Shown one piece after another: positions 19,193 to 26,470 of a stretch of DNA of 64,000 nt. Location: the NCBI RefSeq assembly GCF_040530035.1, contig NZ_JBEWCD010000001.1, forward strand, positions 2,415,881 through 2,479,880, written 5' to 3'. The notes beneath the pieces are model-generated. The model made no database searches. It was not told the origin of the DNA and saw only the letters and a program-made list of their open reading frames with translations. The first letter of the stretch is position 1. The number at the start of each line of letters is the position of its first letter. The DNA comes from Roseibium sp. HPY-6 (GTDB taxonomy: Bacteria; Pseudomonadota; Alphaproteobacteria; Rhizobiales; Stappiaceae). The position numbers and the translations under genes were made by a program.

Positions 19193-19317
19193 GGGCAAGG
19201 ATTGTCCCTAGGGACAATATAAATGAGATCAATGCCTTAAAGCATGATACCCAGTCTTTCAGTACGCCTTTTTTGCACGAAGGCCAAGATCCAAACACTG
19301 AGAGACAGGTCGTCACC

Positions 19318-20301
19318 ATGCGGATTGTCATCAACGGGTTCGGCCGGATCGGCCGCACCGTCCTGCGTCAGATCCTGACGTGTCCAAAAGAGCAGAATGT
19401 GGATGTTGTTCTGATCAATGACATCGCACCGCTGGACACTTGCGCTTACCTTTTCAAATACGACAGCGTTTACGGTCCATATCCCGGCAACGTCTCGACG
19501 GAAGACCGAACGCTAAACATAGACGGCCGGGCGATTCAGTTCACCGGTGAACCCGACCTATCCGTTTTGGATCTTGCCGGGATCGACGTGGTCCTTGAAT
19601 GCACCGGCAAGGCCGACACGACGGAAGTCGCTTCGCGCGGACTTCGGGCCGGCGCAAAGAACGTGCTGATATCCGGCCCGTCCGACGCGGCGGAAATCAC
19701 GCTTGTGCTCGGTGCCAATGAAGAAAAGCTCAACGGGCACCGGGTTGTCTCCAATGGGTCCTGCACAACGAACGCCCTCGCCCCCCTGCTGCGGGGTCTT
19801 GAGGACCGTGTCGGTGTGGAGGCAGGCCACATGACCACAATCCATTGCTACACCGGCAGCCAGCCGATGGTGGACGCGCCGCGCGGCCCGCTGGAACGCA
19901 GCCGCGCAGGTGGCATTTCGATGGTGCCCACCACGACAAGCGCAACCAAGCTTGTCGGCAAGGTTCTGCCGCAGATCGACGGCCGGATAACGGGCGCTGC
20001 CGTGCGCGTTCCGACAATCAGCGTGTCCGCGGTCGACCTCACCGTAACTTGGGCTGAGCCTGTTAAAAGGCCCGTCAACGATCTCCTGCAGGAAATATTT
20101 TCCAACAACCCTGTGATCGGCTTTACCGATGACCGCGTCGTCTCCACGGATATGCGGGCGCGGCCGGAATCCCTGGTGATCGCGCTTCCCGAGACCCTGT
20201 CGAGCGGTGACAGACAAGCCCGCATATTCGGCTGGTATGACAATGAGTGGGGGTTTTCACGGCGGATGCTTGATATGGCTGGCCTGATGACGGCGCGATA
20301 A
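19318..20301 (+). CDS. Glyceraldehyde-3-phosphate dehydrogenase-family oxidoreductase
   Basis: A 327-residue NAD(P)-dependent dehydrogenase. The N-terminus RIVINGFGRIGRTVLRQI is the Rossmann glycine motif and NDIAP carries the cofactor-selecting Asp. The catalytic segment reads NGSCTTNALAP, with Cys149 present; canonical GAPDH reads NASCTTNCLAP, so the Ala before Ser and the second Cys are replaced. YTGSQPMVDAP and RAGGISMVPTTTSATK follow as in GAPDH, and WYDNEWGFSRRMLDM closes it. It may be a paralogue working on another aldehyde. Position between allE and allA suggests glyoxylate or ureide metabolism, but that is speculative. ATG 19318 is preferred to an upstream ATG at 19273. Confidence 0.88.
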   Translation: MRIVINGFGRIGRTVLRQILTCPKEQNVDVVLINDIAPLDTCAYLFKYDSVYGPYPGNVSTEDRTLNIDGRAIQFTGEPDLSVLDLAGIDVVLECTGKADTTEVASRGLRAGAKNVLISGPSDAAEITLVLGANEEKLNGHRVVSNGSCTTNALAPLLRGLEDRVGVEAGHMTTIHCYTGSQPMVDAPRGPLERSRAGGISMVPTTTSATKLVGKVLPQIDGRITGAAVRVPTISVSAVDLTVTWAEPVKRPVNDLLQEIFSNNPVIGFTDDRVVSTDMRARPESLVIALPETLSSGDRQARIFGWYDNEWGFSRRMLDMAGLMTAR

Positions 20302-20383
20302 CGCTATCGTAGCAACCGCGCACTTTTGCCGCTCATGATCACCATGAGATGGCTCAGGCAGAAGACGACCGTTTATCCAGATT

Positions 20384-20881
20384 TCAGCTTTCCGGAGCCT
20401 CGACAACGTAGGGCGCCGGAAACCAGTGCTCTTCCAGATTGGCGCCATTGCCAATGCGGTCGACGACCATGTATCTGCCTGGGCTGCCAAGCGGTGCCAG
20501 AACGCCGTGCCAGGTACCCCGGTGGAGATTGATGGACTGGCCGGGCTGGCTGACAAAAGCTTTGAGATTGACCGGCTCGCCATCGCGATCATCGGCGACA
20601 ACGACCAGCATCGGTACGCCGTTGACGGGAATAAACGCCTGGCTGCCAGCCGGATGCCGCTCAACCATGTCCACGGTATGCGGCAGCGTTCGCGCTTTGG
20701 CATCAAAGAGGCTGAGACCGGCCCGGCCTTCGGAGAAGTCGAGCGTGGCGAGGTCGTGATGGCGCCCGCACATGCCCTGATTGATGATCTTGTCCGGAGG
20801 CCCGCTGACCTCCAGAACGTCGCCGTAAGGCGCAAAACCTTCAGCCGTCAGAGGCTTTGCTGTGATCGCGAGATTGCTCAC
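20384..20881 (-). CDS. allA: Ureidoglycolate lyase
   Basis: 165 residues, matching the usual 160-170. It splits (S)-ureidoglycolate into glyoxylate and urea, the last step of allantoin use. Family landmarks are TAEGFAPYGDVLE at the N-terminus, the central FIPVNGVPMLVVVA and the NLHRGTWHGVLAPLG segment, which carries the active-site His. The start is GTG at 20881, and its first four bases (GTGA) overlap the stop of the puuE-uraD gene, so the two are translationally coupled. Confidence 0.93.
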   Translation of the reverse strand: MSNLAITAKPLTAEGFAPYGDVLEVSGPPDKIINQGMCGRHHDLATLDFSEGRAGLSLFDAKARTLPHTVDMVERHPAGSQAFIPVNGVPMLVVVADDRDGEPVNLKAFVSQPGQSINLHRGTWHGVLAPLGSPGRYMVVDRIGNGANLEEHWFPAPYVVEAPES

Positions 20882-22293
20882 TTGAACAAATCTCCGAGGC
20901 GATGGCGCGCGATCCGTTCCACCTGGTGGCAGGCTTCCTGGAATTCCGTTTGCCGATCGTTTTCGATCCTGCGGTGGAACGCGGCCAAAATGGAAGCTTT
21001 GTCATGGTCTCGAACAGCAATAATGAACGGAAAGCCGTGTTTGGCGACATAAGCCGAATTGAGGTCGTTGAAGGTTTGTCTTTCGTCGTCGGTTAGAAGA
21101 TCAAGCCCGGCCCCTGCCTGTTCAGACGTACTGTCCGCGGTAAGCCGGCCTGCTTGCGCAAGTTTGCCGGCCAGATCCGGATGCGCCTTCAAAACGCCAA
21201 GACGCTCGTCTTCGCTCGCAGACCGGAACACTCGGCAAAGCGCGTTGTGGATGCCTACGGCGCAGTCATGAGCGGGGCCGAGTTCAAGCTCGAAGGCACG
21301 TTCCGCAATCCAGGCGGAATGCTCAAAAATCCCGCCAAAATGTTCAACAAATGCGTCTCTGCCCATGCGGCTGGGTTTCAAGCCTTTCTGCGGCGGATGA
21401 TGGCAGGTCCAGTGCTCTGCGATCTCGATCCGGCGCGGACACCAGACATCATCATGCGACTTGATGTGTTCGATGAATTTCCGGAGCGCAGCAATCTTGC
21501 CGGGTCGCCCAACCAGGCGGCAGTGTAGGCCAACCGACATCATTTTCGGCGTGTCGCTTTCACCTTCGGCATAAAGCGTATCGAATGCGTTCTTCAGATA
21601 ATTGAAGAAATCGTCGGCGTCGCTCCATCCGGGAGATACCGAAAAGCGCATGTCATTGGCTTCAAGCGTATAGGGAATGATCAGCTGGTCCCGCCCGCCG
21701 ATCTCAAGCCAGTAAGGCAGATCGTCGTCATAGGTATCGGAAACATAAACGAACCCGCCTTCTTCCGCGACGAGCCGGACCGTGTTTTCAGAGCAGCGGC
21801 CGGTATACCAGCCACGCGGGCGCTCGCCGACGACTTCGGTATGCAACCGGATCGCTTCGGCAATGGCGGCGCGTTCCTCGTCAACCGGCATGTCCTTGTG
21901 TTCAATCCACTTGAGCCCGTGGCTTGCGATCTCCCACCCGGCGTCTTTCATCGCCTCCACCTGCTCAGGATTTCGGGCAAGTGCTGAGGCAACGCCATAA
22001 ATCGTCAAGGGAATGCCGGCGCGCGTGAAAAGACGATGGATCCGCCAGAAGCCGGCGCGCGCGCCGTATTCGTACATCGATTCCATATTCCAATGGCGCT
22101 GGCTTGGCCATTGCGCCGCACCTGGAATATCCGACAGAAACGCTTCGGACGCAGCGTCGCCATGCAGGATATTATTCTCGCCGCCTTCCTCGTAGTTCAG
22201 GACGAACTGAACGGCAACGCGGGCATTTCCGGGCCACTTCGGGTCGGGCGGACTCGATCCGTAGCCCCTGAGATTGCGCACATAGCGATTCAA
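20878..22293 (-). CDS. puuE-uraD: Fused allantoinase (PuuE) and OHCU decarboxylase (UraD)
   Basis: 471 residues joining two enzymes of uric-acid breakdown. Residues 1-300 are a polysaccharide-deacetylase-like PuuE allantoinase, which opens allantoin to allantoate: NYEEGGENNILHGD, IASHGLKWIEHKD and RPRGWYTGRCSENT are its signatures. Residues 308-468 are a UraD domain, decarboxylating OHCU to (S)-allantoin: FEHSAWIAERAFE, HPDLAGKLAQAGRLT, SEQAGAGLD and NSAYVAKHGFPFIIAVR, including its active-site His and Glu region. The same polypeptide therefore makes and consumes allantoin. It overlaps allA by four bases. The 361 bases upstream have no other gene. Confidence 0.95.
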   Translation of the reverse strand: MNRYVRNLRGYGSSPPDPKWPGNARVAVQFVLNYEEGGENNILHGDAASEAFLSDIPGAAQWPSQRHWNMESMYEYGARAGFWRIHRLFTRAGIPLTIYGVASALARNPEQVEAMKDAGWEIASHGLKWIEHKDMPVDEERAAIAEAIRLHTEVVGERPRGWYTGRCSENTVRLVAEEGGFVYVSDTYDDDLPYWLEIGGRDQLIIPYTLEANDMRFSVSPGWSDADDFFNYLKNAFDTLYAEGESDTPKMMSVGLHCRLVGRPGKIAALRKFIEHIKSHDDVWCPRRIEIAEHWTCHHPPQKGLKPSRMGRDAFVEHFGGIFEHSAWIAERAFELELGPAHDCAVGIHNALCRVFRSASEDERLGVLKAHPDLAGKLAQAGRLTADSTSEQAGAGLDLLTDDERQTFNDLNSAYVAKHGFPFIIAVRDHDKASILAAFHRRIENDRQTEFQEACHQVERIARHRLGDLFK

Positions 22294-22654
22294 GTCAAAC
22301 CTCCGATCTTCTTCTGCTTTTTACAAAAAACGACATTGTCGACTTCCAGGTTTTTTGAGCAGGGGCATTAGGGGGGCGGGCCCTGTGCACCCATTTTTTG
22401 ATGCGATTGTCCGGTAACAGATTAGAGGACCGTCGCTGACCCATCGCATATCCAAACACCGGTTCGCGTCGCGAGTAAACCTTGTGGCAGGATGTTTGAC
22501 GAGCCAGGTATTGGACACGGCAAGAGGATGTCCGGGTTCAGACAGCAGGATCGATCCTGGCGAAAATTCTGGGGAACTGGTGCACTTTAAGGGAAATTCT
22601 GCGCTGACGCTTTTCACAGCCGGATTTAGCGACGCTCAAGCAACTGTCTATCCA
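22294..22654. other. 361-base intergenic stretch, no gene seen
   Basis: The interval lies between the divergent puuE-uraD and the end of the MarR gene. It must contain the puuE-uraD promoter reading leftward. A G/C-rich run (22370-22386) follows the start side. No plausible gene, strong palindrome or terminator could be supported on either strand. Confidence 0.5.
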
Positions 22655-23131
22655 TCATGTTTCATCAGCCGATTGCTGACGACCCTGCTGCCTGATCGGG
22701 CCCCCGCCGATATCGCCTAACTGTTCCAGAAAGGTCTCCAGATCCGATGCAGTTGCCAGAGCCTTCATGTGTCGATGGATGCCACGGCCATAGACTTCCC
22801 ACATCTGCTTTCGCAGGGCAGCACCGTCGGGTGTGATGTGCAGGATCTTGCCGCGACGGTCTTTGACAAGAACCGTTTCCCGGATCAGTCCTTTCGAGAC
22901 CAGTTGAGCCAGCAGACGCGACAGGTTGGATTGCTCGAACAGCAGCCAATCCGTCAATTCAAATGCCCTTACGCCGTCTTCGCCGGACATTTCAACGCCC
23001 CAGAGCAGGTCGTAAACGCGCAACGAAGGCAGACCCTTCTCGCGCAATGCCGCTTCCATGTTGCGGTGTGCCTGGCGGTGTGCACGGTTAAGAAGGATCC
23101 AGATGTCGGTTTCGTGGTGACTCGGATGCAT
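22655..23131 (-). CDS. MarR-family transcriptional regulator
   Basis: 158 residues. The winged helix-turn-helix spans about 35-105, with DLLWGVEMSGEDGVRAFELTDWLLFEQSNLSRLLAQLVSKGLI in outline and the wing VKDRRGKILHITPDG. The frame stays open for nearly 600 bases upstream, but the homologous part begins at ATG 23131 (MHPSHHETDIW); the upstream extension has no MarR character and covers the start of yceI. It is divergent from the YceI gene, and the palindrome at 23189-23208 in the shared spacer is the likely binding site, so it probably represses yceI and itself. Confidence 0.9.
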   Translation of the reverse strand: MHPSHHETDIWILLNRAHRQAHRNMEAALREKGLPSLRVYDLLWGVEMSGEDGVRAFELTDWLLFEQSNLSRLLAQLVSKGLIRETVLVKDRRGKILHITPDGAALRKQMWEVYGRGIHRHMKALATASDLETFLEQLGDIGGGPIRQQGRQQSADET

Positions 23132-23188
23132 TGTCTTCAAGTTTCGGTGAGCGGCGATCGGAGTTGTTTTTTCCGGCTCGTCAGTCTG

Positions 23189-23208
23189 ATAGATGTCATA
23201 GCATCTAT
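23189..23208. promoter_or_regulatory. Palindromic operator between marR and yceI
   Basis: Perfect 7-base inverted repeat ATAGATG-TCATAG-CATCTAT, 20 bases in total. It sits in the 153-base spacer between the divergent MarR (start 23131) and YceI (start 23285) genes, the standard place for a MarR dimer site. Confidence 0.75.
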
Positions 23209-23284
23209 TTTGAGACTTGTGAAAATCACGATGTCGTATGCCCACAGGCAATCCTGCCTGACCACGAAAAGGAGAGATTTTCCG

Positions 23285-23863
23285 ATGATCAGACTTGCCC
23301 CGATTTGCATTGCTGCAACGCTGCTGACCGTTCCAGCCGCTTTGGCAACGACCTACAAGACGGACCAGGGACACACAGAAGTTCAGTTCAGCTGGTCGCA
23401 CGCAGGCGTTTCCACGCAGAGCGGCGAATTCACCGTGGTTGACGGAACCCTCGATATCGATCCGGAAAACGTTGAAAGCGCAAAGCTGAACGTGACGGTC
23501 AAGACCGATAGTATCGCAACGGGTTTCAAGCCTCTCGACGATCATCTGTCCAGCTCGGATTTCCTGGAAGTGGAAACCTATCCGGAAATAACCTTCGTCA
23601 GCACTGGTGTTGAGAAAACGGGAGACGACACTGCCAATGTAACCGGTGACCTGACCATCCAAGGAACCACCAAACCCGTCACGCTGGACACCAAGCTCAC
23701 CCATATCGGCCCGCACCCGCTCGGGAGCAATATTGATTACTACAAGGGTGACTGGATTGCCTTTGAAGCTTCAACCACGATCGACCATATGGAATTCGGC
23801 GTTGGTCCCTTCTCGACCGGCCCGATCGCGATCCGCATTGTTACTGAAATGAAGGCTGAATAG
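23285..23863 (+). CDS. YceI-family periplasmic lipid-binding protein
   Basis: 192 residues. A signal peptide of about 20 residues (hydrophobic APICIAATLLTVPAALA) is followed by a lipocalin-like YceI barrel: TYKTDQGHTEVQFSWSHAGVS opens it, the FLEVETYPEITFVSTGVEKTG segment is the family core, and DHMEFGVGPFSTGPIAIRI closes it. Family members bind isoprenoid-type lipids in the periplasm and are linked to osmotic and acid stress. It is divergent from a MarR regulator and followed by a strong terminator at 23898-23924, so it is a single-gene unit. Confidence 0.93.
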   Translation: MIRLAPICIAATLLTVPAALATTYKTDQGHTEVQFSWSHAGVSTQSGEFTVVDGTLDIDPENVESAKLNVTVKTDSIATGFKPLDDHLSSSDFLEVETYPEITFVSTGVEKTGDDTANVTGDLTIQGTTKPVTLDTKLTHIGPHPLGSNIDYYKGDWIAFEASTTIDHMEFGVGPFSTGPIAIRIVTEMKAE

Positions 23864-23897
23864 TCCGCCAGGCGGCGATGACTGCCTTCCAAGACGC

Positions 23898-23924
23898 AAA
23901 AAGCCGCCGCATGGCGGCTTTTTT
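23898..23924 (+). terminator. Rho-independent terminator after yceI
   Basis: Stem AAGCCGCC / GGCGGCTT with loop GCAT, preceded by A's and followed by six T's. It lies 35 bases after the yceI stop. The A-run on the other side means it could also stop leftward transcription. Confidence 0.88.
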
Positions 23925-23959
23925 CATGGTGACCTCAGCAGCCTCGGCTAAAGCCTGCC

Positions 23960-24877
23960 CTACCGCATCGGCATTTCGGCCAACGCGCGTTGAATATGCC
24001 CGACCATGAAATCAAGAAACAGCCGCACTTTGGGATCCTGCCGTTTTCTGTGCGTGAAAAGACAGGCCATCTGCGCGGGTACCGGCGGCTCATCCACCAA
24101 AACGGCAACAAGCTGGCCGGAAGCCAGATAGCGTGCGATCTCGAAAACCGGCTTCAAAATGATCCCGTGGCCATCCAGAGCCCAGCTGGTCAGCACATCA
24201 CCATGATCGGATTCAAACGGCCCGGTCACCGCCACCTTCTTCACCCCGTTCTTCGTAACAAGCGGCCACTGGAATTCCGGTGCGCCGGGGTAACGCATGT
24301 TGAGGCAGTCATGGCGGCTTGAGGACAGGTCTTCATAGCTCTTCGGCTCCCCCTTGCGGGTGATATAGTCAGGCGCTGCGCACAGAACCCGTTCACAGTC
24401 GGCGATTTTCCTGATTTTCAGGGTCGAATCCTCCGGCACACCGAGGAAAAACGCAGCGTCCAGCCCTTCACCGGCCAGATCCACCTTCCTGTCCGACAAC
24501 CGGAGGCGAATGTCGATCAGCGGATTGGCCTCCTTGAACAGCGGGATCGCAGGCGCGATCAGCCGCTGCCCCATACCGATCGGGGCGGCGATGAACAGCG
24601 TACCGCGCGGCGAGCGCGTGATCGAGCTGATGTCGGCTTCGGCTTCCTCGACAGCCTCGACGATCTTTGTCGCCCCGCGGTAAAAGAGGTTCCCGTGCTT
24701 GGTTGGGCTGAGCGCTCTGGTCGTGCGTTGAAACAGGCGCACATTCAGGTGTTCTTCAAGCTGCGATACGCGAGCAGATGCAACGGCGGAAGAAATGCGC
24801 AGATCGCGTGCGGCGGCGGACATGTTTCCCAACTCATAAACGCGCAGGAACGTCCGAATATTCTCCAGATACGCCAA
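23960..24877 (-). CDS. LysR-family transcriptional regulator
   Basis: 305 residues. The helix-turn-helix is at about 5-62 (RVYELGNMSAAARDLRISSAVASARVSQLEEHLNVRLFQR in outline) and a LysR-substrate domain follows (about 88-295). The only start that gives the standard N-terminus (AYLENIRTFLRV) is TTG at 24877; the nearby ATG at 24885 is out of frame. It is divergent from puuD with a 103-base spacer containing the imperfect inverted repeat TTATTCCG / CGGAATTA (24884-24916), so it probably controls the urate oxidase gene. Confidence 0.88.
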   Translation of the reverse strand: MAYLENIRTFLRVYELGNMSAAARDLRISSAVASARVSQLEEHLNVRLFQRTTRALSPTKHGNLFYRGATKIVEAVEEAEADISSITRSPRGTLFIAAPIGMGQRLIAPAIPLFKEANPLIDIRLRLSDRKVDLAGEGLDAAFFLGVPEDSTLKIRKIADCERVLCAAPDYITRKGEPKSYEDLSSSRHDCLNMRYPGAPEFQWPLVTKNGVKKVAVTGPFESDHGDVLTSWALDGHGIILKPVFEIARYLASGQLVAVLVDEPPVPAQMACLFTHRKRQDPKVRLFLDFMVGHIQRALAEMPMR

Positions 24878-24883
24878 AAACCC

Positions 24884-24917
24884 ATTATTCCGTTTTTTTT
24901 GAAACTGCTCGGAATTA
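24884..24917. promoter_or_regulatory. Imperfect inverted repeat in lysR-puuD spacer
   Basis: TTATTCCG on the left and CGGAATTA on the right, separated by about 18 bases with a T-run. It lies between the divergent LysR and PuuD genes and is a candidate LysR binding site. The symmetry is modest and the assignment is inference. Confidence 0.4.
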
Positions 24918-24980
24918 TGTCGAGATACCAGAAAATTTCAAGGTAGATTAGGGTGGCGGACAGACAACCGGAGGGACACT

Positions 24981-26243
24981 ATGTTGGACATTGCCATTAT
25001 CTGGGACTGGCTGGCATTTGCCGTCAGGTGGCTGCACGTCGTGACAGCCATTGCCTGGATCGGCTCATCCTTCTACTTCATCGCCCTGGATCTGGGATTG
25101 CGCAAGTCGCCCCACCTGCCGGCGGGCGCTTTTGGCGAGGAATGGCAGGTTCACGGCGGCGGGTTCTATCACATCCAGAAATACCTGGTCGCGCCCGAAA
25201 ACATGCCAGAGCACCTGACCTGGTTCAAATGGGAAAGCTACGCCACCTGGCTCTCCGGAGCAGCGCTGATGATGATCGTCTACTGGGTCGGCGGCGAGCT
25301 TTATCTCATAGACCCCGAAAAGGCGGATCTGTCTCTTTGGCAGGGCATCCTGATATCCGGCGGATCCCTGGCCATCGGCTGGCTGATCTACGACTACCTT
25401 TGCAAATCGAAGCTAGGCGACAGTCCGACGCTGCTGATGATCCTGCTGTTTTTCATGCTGGTCGCCATGGGATGGGGCTATGACCAGATTTTCACCGGCC
25501 GCGCGACCATGCTGCATCTGGGGGCTTTCACGGCCACGATCATGACGGCGAATGTCTTCATGATCATCATTCCGAACCAGAAGATCGTGGTCGCGGATCT
25601 CAAGGCCGGACGCACGCCCGATGCCAAATACGGCAAGATCGCCAAGCTGCGCTCAATGCACAACAATTACCTGACGCTTCCGGTCGTGTTTCTGATGCTG
25701 AGCAACCACTATCCGCTCGCATTTGCGTCCGAATACAATTGGGTGATTGCCGCCCTGGTTTTCCTTATGGGCGTCTCCATCCGCCACTATTTCAACACCA
25801 AGCATGCCGGAGGCACTGCGCCCATGTGGACCTGGCTGGTGACCTCGATTCTCTTCGTGGCCATCATCCATCTGAGCATGGCGCCGATGTGGTCTGAAGA
25901 CAGCTATGAGGCGTCCGAAACCCGTCCCTTGAACGCTACGGAACAGGTTTTTGCAAGTGCCGCCGGATTTGAGGACGTGAAGGCCATCGTTCCAGGACGG
26001 TGTGCCATGTGCCATGCCCGCGAACCCTTTTACGAGGGGATATACTGGGCGCCGAAGGGCGTGGTTCTGGAAACAGAAGCCGATATCGTTCGCGCTGCGC
26101 GGGAGATCTACCTGCAGTCCGGCGTGACCAATGCAATGCCACCCGCCAATGTCTCGCACATGGAACCCGGGGAACGGCGGAAAATCGTGGAATGGTACCG
26201 AAACGCTCGCGAACAAATGCCGTTCGGCGTCGCCACGAGGTAA
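24981..26243 (+). CDS. puuD: Membrane urate oxidase/hydroxylase with C-terminal cytochrome c
   Basis: 420 residues. The N-terminal ~300 residues form a membrane domain with about eight helices; its start RWLHVVTAIAWIGSSFYFIALDLGL and GGGFYHIQKY are the PuuD signature. The C-terminal ~100 residues are a c-type cytochrome: CAMCH places the haem-binding cysteines at 341 and 344 with the proximal His at 345, and NAMPPANVSHM supplies the likely distal Met. PuuD oxidises urate to 5-hydroxyisourate and passes electrons to the respiratory chain instead of to O2 and peroxide as soluble uricase does. RBS GGAGGG lies just before ATG 24981. It feeds the UraD/PuuE/AllE/AllA steps encoded upstream. Confidence 0.95.
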   Translation: MLDIAIIWDWLAFAVRWLHVVTAIAWIGSSFYFIALDLGLRKSPHLPAGAFGEEWQVHGGGFYHIQKYLVAPENMPEHLTWFKWESYATWLSGAALMMIVYWVGGELYLIDPEKADLSLWQGILISGGSLAIGWLIYDYLCKSKLGDSPTLLMILLFFMLVAMGWGYDQIFTGRATMLHLGAFTATIMTANVFMIIIPNQKIVVADLKAGRTPDAKYGKIAKLRSMHNNYLTLPVVFLMLSNHYPLAFASEYNWVIAALVFLMGVSIRHYFNTKHAGGTAPMWTWLVTSILFVAIIHLSMAPMWSEDSYEASETRPLNATEQVFASAAGFEDVKAIVPGRCAMCHAREPFYEGIYWAPKGVVLETEADIVRAAREIYLQSGVTNAMPPANVSHMEPGERRKIVEWYRNAREQMPFGVATR

Positions 26244-26249
26244 TCCTAT

Positions 26250-26424
26250 TCAGCGAAACTGATTGACCCGCTTGTTGTTCGCTGCAAGCCGCGCCTTCTC
26301 GGAGAAACGCATCGCGCGCGTCTCAGGCCGCATTGCCTGTTTGATCCGTTCAAGAATCCAGCGTTTAACGGATTGCTGACGAGATTGACCTTCAACCTCC
26401 TTGGAGATGCCGTTCGAAGCGTGA
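26250..26424 (-). pseudogene. Possible remnant of a small basic protein
   Basis: Reading leftward from about 26424 to the TGA at 26250-26252 gives a protein-like basic and helical stretch (segments KRWILERIKQAMRPETRAM and FSEKARLAANNKRVNQF). A TAG closes the frame upstream and no ATG, GTG or TTG is available before an internal ATG, so a complete gene cannot be built. It could be a decayed gene or a chance reading. The rest of the puuD-MFS spacer shows nothing else. Confidence 0.25.
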
Positions 26425-26470
26425 TATTTCTAATTGAAGAATTCGCTCCAGTCAGCTTTGCACCCGTCAC

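Noticed and set aside
23132..23716. Long N-terminal extension of the MarR gene
   Set aside because: The extension overlaps the YceI signal peptide and the operator region and shows no MarR-like sequence; ATG 23131 gives the usual MarR length.
24878..24885. ATG 24885 as the start of the LysR gene next to puuD
   Set aside because: It is out of frame with the LysR coding sequence; TTG 24877 is the only codon giving the standard N-terminus.
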